Assembly: GCA_001799975.1 (NCBI GenBank)
Contig: MGUQ01000075.1
Coordinates: 1-5,148, forward strand
DNA: 5,148 bases
Reading direction: 5' to 3'
DNA from: Elusimicrobia bacterium RIFCSPLOWO2_01_FULL_54_10
GTDB taxonomy: Bacteria; Elusimicrobiota; Elusimicrobia; 2-02-FULL-39-32
In this document: piece after piece, positions 1 through 5,148 of the stretch
Layout of the letters: every line of letters starts with the position of its first letter
Position numbering within the stretch: position 1 is the stretch's first letter
Made by a program: the position numbers and the translations under genes
The notes under the pieces: model-generated
What the model saw: the letters and a program-made list of their open reading frames with translations, nothing else
What the model was told of the DNA's origin: nothing
Database searches by the model: none

Positions 1-131
1 AAAATTGGTTGAACTCCAGGCCCCGCAAATGCCTGGGGTTCCAAACCCCAACCGAAGCCGTTCATTCCTTGGGTGTTGCACTTAATCATTGAATTCACCG
101 GACTCCTCCCGAAGGGTGCAAGACCCCGTCC
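1..131. other. Non-coding left flank with inverted repeats
   Basis: No credible reading frame or ribosome binding site is visible in this stretch. It holds a compact set of inverted repeats. GGTTG (7-11) can pair with CAACC (49-53). Inside that, CCAGGC (16-21) pairs with GCCTGG (31-36), and a GGGG/CCCC hairpin closes around 35-49. A T-arm-like hairpin, TGGGG-TTCCAAA-CCCCA, lies at 34-50. Further right, 71-98 resembles an inverted copy of the adjacent IS end. The stretch may be degenerate intergenic DNA or a remnant of an older mobile element. Its function is unknown. Confidence 0.4.
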
Positions 132-163
132 AGTTGAAATTAATTCAGGTGCAAAAGGGCCTC
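132..163 (+). repeat. Terminal inverted repeat, transposase 3' side
   Basis: Reading inward, AGTTGAAATT is followed by AGGTGCAAAAGGGCCTC. The right end of the element, reverse-complemented, reads AGTTGAAATT, then a few extra bases, then AGGTTGCAAAAGAGGCCTC. The match is therefore gapped but clear. A TGCAAAA-like block near the inner edge of a ~26-bp repeat recalls the organisation of IS256-family ends. Confidence 0.6.
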
Positions 164-1238
164 AGGCAGCAATTTTAAGGTGTTCGTTCTGAATGATCAT
201 TGTTTTTCGTCTCATCGCGTGCCTCAATGCAGGTAAAAACCTGCAACCCTTGATCGGGCGCAGTCTCGGCTCAATCTCTAAGAGCGCAGTCGCAATCCAT
301 CTCTGCCGATGGCCGCTTGAGCTCCAGTAATTCACCCGCCCCGTCGTCATCTCCAGAAGCCGGTTGACGTTCTCCAGCATGTTCGTCGTCTTTAAACTGA
401 TCCCAAGCTCTGGAAAAAGACCTAACTTGTGCAGCGTCAGCGTCTCTTCCAATCCTTCTTCCAGACTGGCCGCGGCGGACAGATTGACGAACTCCAGTTC
501 CCGATGAATCGCAAGGAGCCGCCCTTTGGCTTTCTCGTAGGTCGGCTCCTCATACGCCGCCTGCAATTTATGACGATAAACTTCCTGCTCCCCTTTGTTT
601 AAATAACTCACGACGTTCTCCCGCTTGTGCCATTGGCATCTCTGGATCCAAGCCTTGGGTCCAAAAACCTTCTGGATCCCTTTCTTCAAACCCTTGGCGC
701 CGTCCAGCAGGATCGCCACGATGTCATAGGGGCTTAAATCCCTCTCCAGAAAGGCTCGGAGCTTGTACGCGCTGGCGCGCACGAACCTGCGGCTGACGCT
801 CGAATGCTTGATCCCAAAACTTTCCGGAACCGACAACGCCGCTCTCTCATATTTCCTTTGGCTGATGCCCAAGATAACTCGGGAAAGAGTCACCGCGTCC
901 ACCACCTTCGGGTCCTGCATCGCTCGATAGCTCTCCAATGCTTTCTCCTCTCCAAGTTTGCTCCGCACTCTCGGCACTTCCATCTTCACTTTCTGCTCTC
1001 CCATATATACCCACCCCGGATTCTTTCCCCAACGGAAGTGTTTTCCTTCCCGCCCATACCATGCTCCAGCGAGCTTGCGGACTTCGGACTCCAACCCCCA
1101 GTCCGTGGGGGCTTCAGCTTTGGCTTGCTTCACCATCTCCGTCTGCACTTTGACCCGTTCCTTCTGATTTGTTATCTTGACCTTAGTTCTTTCCCTATAT
1201 GCCAGCTTCTCAACTCGAATTTCCTGTCTCTTTTTCAT
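162..1238 (-). CDS. IS256-family (mutator-type) transposase, internally deleted
   Basis: This is a 358-residue DDE-type transposase of the IS256/Mutator family. Family hallmarks are seen in the C-terminal half: DGAKGLKKGIQKVFG at 179-193, the C-x2-H signature QRCQWHKREN at 199-208 (C201, H204), TTNMLENVNR at 284-293 with the probable catalytic Glu289, and RVNYWSSSGHRQRW at 301-314. The N-terminal part is basic and helix-rich, as expected for DNA binding. Intact relatives are ~400-430 residues and carry two separate Asp-Gly motifs ~65 residues apart. Here the first motif (IVAILLDG, 173-180) runs straight into the sequence that normally follows the second (AKGLKKG), so one catalytic Asp and the strands between are missing. 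The reading frame stays open. The protein is probably inactive as a transposase, although the DNA-binding part could still act in trans. The start is set by AGGAGG 6 nt upstream of ATG. Family assignment is confident; the deletion is inferred from known family architecture. Confidence 0.88.
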   Translation of the reverse strand: MKKRQEIRVEKLAYRERTKVKITNQKERVKVQTEMVKQAKAEAPTDWGLESEVRKLAGAWYGREGKHFRWGKNPGWVYMGEQKVKMEVPRVRSKLGEEKALESYRAMQDPKVVDAVTLSRVILGISQRKYERAALSVPESFGIKHSSVSRRFVRASAYKLRAFLERDLSPYDIVAILLDGAKGLKKGIQKVFGPKAWIQRCQWHKRENVVSYLNKGEQEVYRHKLQAAYEEPTYEKAKGRLLAIHRELEFVNLSAAASLEEGLEETLTLHKLGLFPELGISLKTTNMLENVNRLLEMTTGRVNYWSSSGHRQRWIATALLEIEPRLRPIKGCRFLPALRHAMRRKTMIIQNEHLKIAA

Positions 1239-1244
1239 TTGGGG

Positions 1245-1250
1245 CCTCCT
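1245..1250 (-). promoter_or_regulatory. Strong Shine-Dalgarno that sets the transposase start
   Basis: The minus strand reads AGGAGG, followed by 6 nt and then ATG at 1238-1236. This perfect Shine-Dalgarno favours that ATG over the upstream in-frame TTG at 1271, which would add 11 residues and place the AGGAGG inside the coding sequence. Confidence 0.75.
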
Positions 1251-1276
1251 CGTTTTATTGTGTTCTCGCAAACACC

Positions 1277-1306
1277 ATTAAAACGCTTTGGAGGCCTCTT
1301 TTGCAA
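1277..1306 (-). promoter_or_regulatory. Candidate sigma-70-type promoter of the transposase gene
   Basis: Read on the minus strand, TTGCAA (1301-1306) could be the -35 box and TTTAAT (1277-1282) the -10 box, with an 18-bp spacer. Their matches to consensus are 4/6 and 5/6. The -35 box lies in the terminal inverted repeat and the -10 box is ~39 bp upstream of the start codon. This is motif matching only. Confidence 0.4.
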
Positions 1307-1329
1307 CCTGCTTTAAATCAATTTCAACT
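1291..1329 (-). repeat. Terminal inverted repeat, transposase 5' side
   Basis: This is the partner of the repeat at 132-163. It reads GAGGCCTCTTTTGCAACCT and then AATTTCAACT on the plus strand. It carries about seven extra bases between the two conserved blocks compared with the other end. It also overlaps the candidate transposase promoter, as is common for IS ends. Confidence 0.6.
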
Positions 1330-1357
1330 TAGTCTAGGATATTGCCCCCGCGCAGAA

Positions 1358-1375
1358 GTGCACACGCGCGCGCGT
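1358..1375. other. Alternating purine-pyrimidine (CG)n tract
   Basis: Eighteen consecutive bases alternate purine and pyrimidine (GTGCACACGCGCGCGCGT), with five CG steps in a row at the core. Such tracts can adopt Z-DNA under negative supercoiling. This one lies between the IS end and the clpB leader hairpin. Any regulatory role is inference. Confidence 0.45.
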
Positions 1376-1382
1376 TCGAGCA

Positions 1383-1442
1383 ACCGACTGGAATTGCCCC
1401 CTCCCCTTCCGCTACGGCCGCTGCGGGGCAATTCCAGTCGGT
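1383..1442 (+). repeat. Perfect 18-bp inverted repeat (hairpin) in the clpB leader
   Basis: ACCGACTGGAATTGCCCC (1383-1400) is the exact reverse complement of 1425-1442, separated by a 24-nt loop whose first half is pyrimidine-rich. If transcribed it would form a very stable stem ending 36 nt before the clpB ATG. A third, shorter copy, ATTGCCCCC, lies at 1341-1349 and could compete for the right arm. The hairpin is not followed by a T-run on either strand, so a classical intrinsic terminator is unlikely. It does not match the CIRCE operator (TTAGCACTC-N9-GAGTGCTAA). It could be a dispersed palindromic repeat, a leader-RNA element or a small mobile-element remnant. Confidence 0.85.
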
Positions 1443-1478
1443 GTGAAACTTTCTTACCTTTAAAGCATCTAATTGAAT

Positions 1479-3644
1479 ATGGACACTCAACAGCCTCCCA
1501 AAGCCCTCGAAAAATTCGGGAGGGACTTGACTGAAACGGCCCAAAAGGGAAAATTAGACCCTGTCATTGGCCGCGACGCTGAAATCCGCCGCCTGATCCA
1601 GGTGCTGGCCCGCAGGACCAAGAACAATCCGGTCCTGATCGGTGAGCCCGGAGTGGGTAAAACCGCCATTGTGGAAGGACTGGCCCAGCGCATCGTTTCC
1701 GGCGATGTGCCCGAAACCTTGAAGAAAAAACGGGTTGTGGCCCTGGACCTGGGCTCAATCGTGGCCGGAGCCAAATTTCACGGCGAATTTGAAGAGCGAA
1801 TGAAAGCGGTTTTAAAAGAAGTAGCCGATTCTGCCGGAGAAATCATCCTTTTTATAGATGAAATGCACACTCTCATGAGCGCGGGCGCGGCCCAGGGCAT
1901 GATGGACGCTGCCAACCTGCTCAAACCTATGCTGGCCCGCGGCGAGCTCCATTGCATCGGCGCCACCACCCTGGACGAATACCGCAAACATATTGAAAAA
2001 GACGCGGCGCTCGAACGGCGATTCCAGCCCATCCAGGTGAGCGAACCCACTGTGGAAGATACCGTTTCCATTCTGCGCGGCCTGAAAGAAAAGTATGAGC
2101 TTCACCATGGGGTGCGAATCAAAGACAGCGCTCTCGTTTCGGCGGCCTCCCTTTCCTCCCGCTACATTTCCGACAGGTTCTTGCCGGACAAAGCCATAGA
2201 TTTGGTGGACGAAGCGGCGTCCGGCCTGCGCATGGCCATTGATTCGATGCCGCCCGAACTGGACGAAATCGACCGCAAAATCCGCCAATTGGAAATCGAA
2301 CGAACCGCGCTCAAAAAGGAATCGGACTCAGCTTCCGCGGAGCGCATCCGGCGGATTGAGGATGAACTGTCCGGTTTGAAAACAAAGATGACCTCCCTCA
2401 GGAAAAAATGGGAGGAAGAAAAGGGCGTCATTCAGAAAATCCGTTCTCTCAAAGAGCGGATAGAGGGGTTGAAACTTGAGGAAAAGAAAGCTGAGCGCTC
2501 AGGGGACCTGGGCAAAGCCGCTGAAATCCGCTATGGGACTCTTCCATCCCTCCAGAAAGAACTGTCAGCTCTAAACGATGCCGTCCAAAAGATCCAGCAG
2601 GGAGGCAAAATGCTCCGGGAAGAGGTGGCCGAAGAAGACATCGCCGCCGTCGTAGCGCGCTGGACGGGCGTTCCGGTGACCCGCATGCTGGAAAGTGAAA
2701 TGACCAAGCTGGTCCGCATGGAAGAGCGGCTCCATGAGCGCGTGGTGGGGCAGGACGAAGCCGTTTCTGCCATTGCAAACGCGGTGCGCCGCTCGCGTTC
2801 GGGCATTTCCGACCCCAACCGGCCCATCGGGAGTTTCATATTTTTGGGCCCCACGGGCGTGGGCAAAACCGAGCTGGCCAAGGCCGTGGCCGAGTTCCTT
2901 TTTGACGATGAAAAGAGCATGGTGCGCATCGACATGTCCGAATACATGGAAAAGCATTCCGTGGCGCGCCTGATTGGCGCTCCCCCCGGCTATGTCGGGT
3001 TTGAGGAAGGCGGCCAGCTCACGGAAGCCGTGCGCAGGCACCCCTACGGCGTCATCCTTTTTGATGAGATTGAAAAGGCGCATCCGGAAGTCTTCAACCT
3101 GCTCCTCCAAATACTCGATGAAGGCCGGCTCACCGACGGCCAGGGCCGCACCGTCAACTTTAAGAATTCCATTCTGGTGATGACTTCAAATGTGGGCTCC
3201 AACTGGATTCAGGAAACTTCGGATTACTCTGAAATGAAAAAGAGGGTGTTGGAATCTCTTGAAGCCCATTTCCGCCCAGAATTTTTAAACCGCATCGATG
3301 AAATCCTCATTTTCCGGCGCCTGGCGGCGGACCAAATGAACGCCATCGTTAGAAAAAACATGACCCTGCTCTTAAAAAGACTTGAGGAAAAAGGCGTCCG
3401 CGTCACGGTATCGGAAAGCGCCGAGCGTTTTCTGATGAAGGAAGGCTTTGACCCCGCATACGGGGCCCGCCCCTTGAAGCGCGCCATCCAAAAACATGTG
3501 GCGGATCCGCTCGCCCAACGCATCATTCAGGGAGAGGTCAAGGAAGGGGATGCCGTCGAAGTGACAGTCAAGCGGACGGAAGGAGTGGAAACTCTTGTGT
3601 TTAAGAAGTTAAAGCCGGCCGCCGCGGCCGGGGCGGCAATATAA
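1479..3644 (+). CDS. clpB: ClpB-type AAA+ disaggregase lacking the N-terminal domain
   Basis: This 721-residue cytosolic Hsp100 chaperone would form a hexamer that threads aggregated proteins through its pore using ATP, working with DnaK/DnaJ/GrpE. AAA1 has Walker A GEPGVGKT (55-62), pore loop [11 protein letters not shown] (97-107), Walker B with D127/E128, and arginine fingers R180/R181. A ClpB-length coiled-coil middle domain spans ~258-373, with Tyr352 at the place of the DnaK-contacting tyrosine of E. coli ClpB. AAA2 has Walker A GPTGVGKT (457-464), pore loop GYVG (504-507), Walker B D529/E530, and sensor-2 GAR (662-664). The long middle domain separates it from ClpA and ClpC, and I see no ClpP-docking loop. 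The usual ~145-residue Clp_N domain is absent: the protein begins in the linker ([11 protein letters not shown]), close to where E. coli starts its short internal ClpB form. ATG at 1479 was chosen; TTG at 1473 is an alternative adding two residues. In-frame stops lie at 1461 and 1470, and no good Shine-Dalgarno is seen for either start. The 3' end overlaps nadB. Confidence 0.95.
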   Translation: MDTQQPPKALEKFGRDLTETAQKGKLDPVIGRDAEIRRLIQVLARRTKNNPVLIGEPGVGKTAIVEGLAQRIVSGDVPETLKKKRVVALDLGSIVAGAKFHGEFEERMKAVLKEVADSAGEIILFIDEMHTLMSAGAAQGMMDAANLLKPMLARGELHCIGATTLDEYRKHIEKDAALERRFQPIQVSEPTVEDTVSILRGLKEKYELHHGVRIKDSALVSAASLSSRYISDRFLPDKAIDLVDEAASGLRMAIDSMPPELDEIDRKIRQLEIERTALKKESDSASAERIRRIEDELSGLKTKMTSLRKKWEEEKGVIQKIRSLKERIEGLKLEEKKAERSGDLGKAAEIRYGTLPSLQKELSALNDAVQKIQQGGKMLREEVAEEDIAAVVARWTGVPVTRMLESEMTKLVRMEERLHERVVGQDEAVSAIANAVRRSRSGISDPNRPIGSFIFLGPTGVGKTELAKAVAEFLFDDEKSMVRIDMSEYMEKHSVARLIGAPPGYVGFEEGGQLTEAVRRHPYGVILFDEIEKAHPEVFNLLLQILDEGRLTDGQGRTVNFKNSILVMTSNVGSNWIQETSDYSEMKKRVLESLEAHFRPEFLNRIDEILIFRRLAADQMNAIVRKNMTLLLKRLEEKGVRVTVSESAERFLMKEGFDPAYGARPLKRAIQKHVADPLAQRIIQGEVKEGDAVEVTVKRTEGVETLVFKKLKPAAAAGAAI

Positions 3645-5148
3645 CCGTATCTTGCGCAAAACGGCGTTCGTCCGTTTTGGGATAATCCAAAGTGCAGTGC
3701 AGGCCGCGCGATTCCTTGCGGGCCAGAGCCGAGCGCACCACCAGCTCCGCCACCAGAGCCAGGTTCCGCAGTTCGATCAAATCTGAAGTCACGATAAAAT
3801 CCCAGTAATAGTCTCTGATTTCCTGCTGCAAGAGCTCAATGCGCCGCAACGCGCGGTCCAGCCGCTTGTCTGTGCGCACAATGCCCACGTAGTTCCACAT
3901 GGTCCGCCGGATTTCGTCCCAGTTCTGGGCGATCACCACCTGCTCGTCCGGGTTGCGCGCGTTGCCTGGGTTCCAGTCCGGGATGGACAGACGCCCCTGA
4001 TGCTTTGCGGAACCCAGGCCGCCCGACAGGGCGGCGGCGCATTCGTCCGCCATCACCAAACCTTCCAGCAGGGAGTTTGAAGCCAGGCGGTTGGCGCCGT
4101 GCAACCCCGTGCACGCGGATTCCCCCAAAACATAGAGCGAGGGAATCGCAGTGCGCCCCGCGCTGTCTGTCTGCACTCCGCCGCAAAAATAGTGCGCGGC
4201 AGGAACCACGGGAACAGGTTCTTTGGCCAGGTCATAACCAAATTTTTTACAGGTTTCCACCAAATTGGGAAACCGGGTTTCGGCAAACTCTCTGCCCCTG
4301 TGACTGATGTCCAGATAAACGCATTCGTCGCCGGATTTTTTCAGTTCATAGTCGATGGCGCGGGCCACAATGTCGCGCGGAGCCAGTTCTTTTTGCTTAT
4401 GGTGGCGCTCCATGAATGTCTTGCCGTTGGCCAGAAGCAGCCTGCCCCCTTCCCCGCGCACGGCCTCAGAGATCAGGAAGGATTTTGCCTTGGGATGGTA
4501 TAAACAAGTGGGATGAAATTGCACAAACTCCAAATTGGCTACGCCTGCCCCAGCCCGGAATGCCATGGCAATGCCGTCTCCGGTGGCCACGTCGGGATTG
4601 GTGGTGTAGAGATAAACTTTTCCCGCCCCGCCTGAGGCAAGAACGGTCGCGGAAGCCAGAAACTTTTCCACCCTTCCCTTGCGGATGTCCAAAACATACG
4701 CCCCCAGACAGGAATCTTCTCCGCGTCCAGGAGAGATCTTTTGCCGCGTGATCAAGTCAATGGCGATGTGTTCCTCAAAAACTTTGATGTTGCGGTTAGC
4801 CCGGACCTTTTCGCAAAGTTTGATTTCCACTTCCTTGCCCGTGATGTCCCCGGCGTGCAAAATCCGCCTGCGGCTGTGACCGCCTTCCAGGCCCAGCTCG
4901 AAATATTTTTCGCTTCCGTTTGAGACGGAAAAATCCACTCCCCACCTGCGCAAGTCGCGGATGAGGCGGGGCCCTTTGGCGCAGATGCGCCGCACCACGT
5001 CTTGTTTGCACAGGCCTGACCCGGCCTTCATTGTATCCCGAACATGAGAAGCCACAGAATCGTTCGGCGAAACCACTGCGGCAATTCCGCCCTGCGAATA
5101 GCGGGTGTTGGATTCCTCCAATGCACGCTTGGTCACCAGGGCCACTCG
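3601..5148 (-). CDS. nadB: L-aspartate oxidase, 5' end beyond the window
   Basis: This FAD enzyme oxidises L-aspartate to iminoaspartate using O2 or fumarate. NadA then condenses the product with dihydroxyacetone phosphate to quinolinate, the first steps of de novo NAD synthesis. The reading frame is open to the right edge (5148), so the start and the Rossmann GxGxxG loop are not seen. The first usable codon, GTG at 5145, is internal. Counting from it, conserved blocks are SNTRYSQGG (12-20), EGGHSRRRI (87-95), QFHPT (His211), SEAVRGEGG (Glu227), APRD (Arg257), AAHYFCGG (His318) and [12 protein letters not shown] (Arg353). As I recall the E. coli numbering, these match active-site H244, E260, R290, H351 and R386 with a constant offset of 33, so ~30 residues are missing. 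Asn13 replaces the histidine that covalently binds FAD in succinate dehydrogenase and fumarate reductase flavoproteins, which supports NadB. A helical C-terminal domain follows, ending in a Pro/Arg-rich tail that overlaps the 3' end of clpB by 44 bp. Confidence 0.95.
   Translation of the reverse strand, partial: RVALVTKRALEESNTRYSQGGIAAVVSPNDSVASHVRDTMKAGSGLCKQDVVRRICAKGPRLIRDLRRWGVDFSVSNGSEKYFELGLEGGHSRRRILHAGDITGKEVEIKLCEKVRANRNIKVFEEHIAIDLITRQKISPGRGEDSCLGAYVLDIRKGRVEKFLASATVLASGGAGKVYLYTTNPDVATGDGIAMAFRAGAGVANLEFVQFHPTCLYHPKAKSFLISEAVRGEGGRLLLANGKTFMERHHKQKELAPRDIVARAIDYELKKSGDECVYLDISHRGREFAETRFPNLVETCKKFGYDLAKEPVPVVPAAHYFCGGVQTDSAGRTAIPSLYVLGESACTGLHGANRLASNSLLEGLVMADECAAALSGGLGSAKHQGRLSIPDWNPGNARNPDEQVVIAQNWDEIRRTMWNYVGIVRTDKRLDRALRRIELLQQEIRDYYWDFIVTSDLIELRNLALVAELVVRSALARKESRGLHCTLDYPKTDERRFAQDTVILPPRPRRPALTS
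3615..3631. other. GC-rich hairpin inside the convergent gene overlap
   Basis: CCGGCC (3615-3620) pairs with GGCCGG (3626-3631) around a 5-nt loop, inside the last codons of both clpB and nadB. It could slow polymerase from both directions. There is no T-run on the plus strand and only a modestly T-rich stretch on the minus strand (CTTTAACTTCTTAA), so calling it a bidirectional terminator would be speculative. Confidence 0.3.

Larger units (their letters stand above)
132..1329 (-). mobile_element. IS256-family insertion sequence, probably defective
   Basis: A single mutator-type transposase gene is bracketed by imperfect terminal inverted repeats. The outer block AGTTGAAATT (132-141) is mirrored by AATTTCAACT (1320-1329). 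The inner block around GCAAAAGGGCCTC (151-163) is mirrored by GAGGCCTCTTTTGC (1291-1304). The left repeat runs into the transposase stop codon, which is typical of compact IS elements. At ~1.2 kb the element is slightly shorter than usual for the family, consistent with the internal deletion in the transposase. No 8-9 bp target duplication is visible directly outside these ends, so the exact boundaries are provisional or one flank has been rearranged. Confidence 0.75.

Noticed and set aside
10..60. Possible 3' end of a tRNA or tmRNA (T-arm-like TGGGG-TTCCAAA-CCCCA)
   Set aside because: T-loop position 57 is a pyrimidine, no convincing anticodon arm precedes it, the acceptor partner is not in view, and no CCA follows. 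Too weak to call an RNA gene.
804..1316. Plus-strand reading frame of 170 codons antisense to the transposase, and similar frames at 938-1167
   Set aside because: No family motifs, no ribosome binding site, Leu/Pro/Ser/His-rich shadow composition. The minus strand encodes a recognisable transposase.
1311..1340. Outward promoter from the IS end driving clpB (CTTTAA, 18 bp, TAGGAT)
   Set aside because: The -35 match is only about 2/6 and the -10 match 4/6, no better than background. A clpB promoter could not be identified.
1383..1442. Long hairpin as a CIRCE/HrcA operator or an intrinsic terminator
   Set aside because: The arms do not match the CIRCE consensus, the loop is 24 nt rather than 9, and no T-run follows the stem on either strand.
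1199..1534. Plus-strand frame spanning the IS end and the clpB leader, considered as a displaced Clp_N fragment
   Set aside because: The translated sequence has no resemblance to Clp_N repeats, and it runs through the hairpin and the IS inverted repeat.
2449..3110. Several minus-strand frames opposite clpB (for example 2531-2947 and 2571-3110)
   Set aside because: They are complementary shadows of a strongly conserved AAA+ coding region, with no recognisable domain or start signal.
3601..5148. Succinate dehydrogenase or fumarate reductase flavoprotein instead of NadB
   Set aside because: The covalent-FAD histidine of the SHT motif is replaced by Asn, and the pattern of active-site motifs and C-terminal domain matches L-aspartate oxidase.
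1..5148. CRISPR array, defence island, toxin-antitoxin pair, prophage or retron
   Set aside because: No regularly spaced repeats, no small two-gene cassette, and no reverse transcriptase or nuclease motifs were seen on either strand.

Overview
The window carries two housekeeping genes and one insertion sequence on bacterial chromosomal DNA. The proteins are ordinary bacterial types (ClpB disaggregase, L-aspartate oxidase), and base composition is moderate to slightly GC-rich. Nothing fixes the taxon. An uncultured Gram-negative or candidate-phylum bacterium would fit, but that is a guess.

Layout. Positions 1-131 hold no gene, only inverted-repeat structure and a possible remnant of another IS end. 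About 132-1329 is an IS256-family (mutator-type) insertion sequence. It has imperfect terminal inverted repeats and a minus-strand transposase (162-1238). The transposase appears to have lost, in frame, the segment between the first and second catalytic aspartates, so it is probably inactive. Positions 1330-1478 form the leader of the next gene. They contain an alternating purine/pyrimidine (CG)n tract and a perfect 18-bp inverted repeat with a 24-nt loop. Positions 1479-3644 (+) encode a ClpB-type AAA+ disaggregase with both ATPase modules and a full-length coiled-coil middle domain, but no N-terminal Clp_N domain. Positions 3601-5148 (-) encode L-aspartate oxidase (NadB), whose first ~30 residues lie beyond the right edge. 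clpB and nadB converge and overlap tail-to-tail by 44 bp.

The two metabolic genes are not functionally linked. ClpB rescues aggregated proteins with the DnaK system, and NadB makes iminoaspartate for NAD synthesis. The most informative features are the decayed transposase, the N-domain-less ClpB lying directly next to an IS, and the strong hairpin between them. I see no new multi-gene system here.
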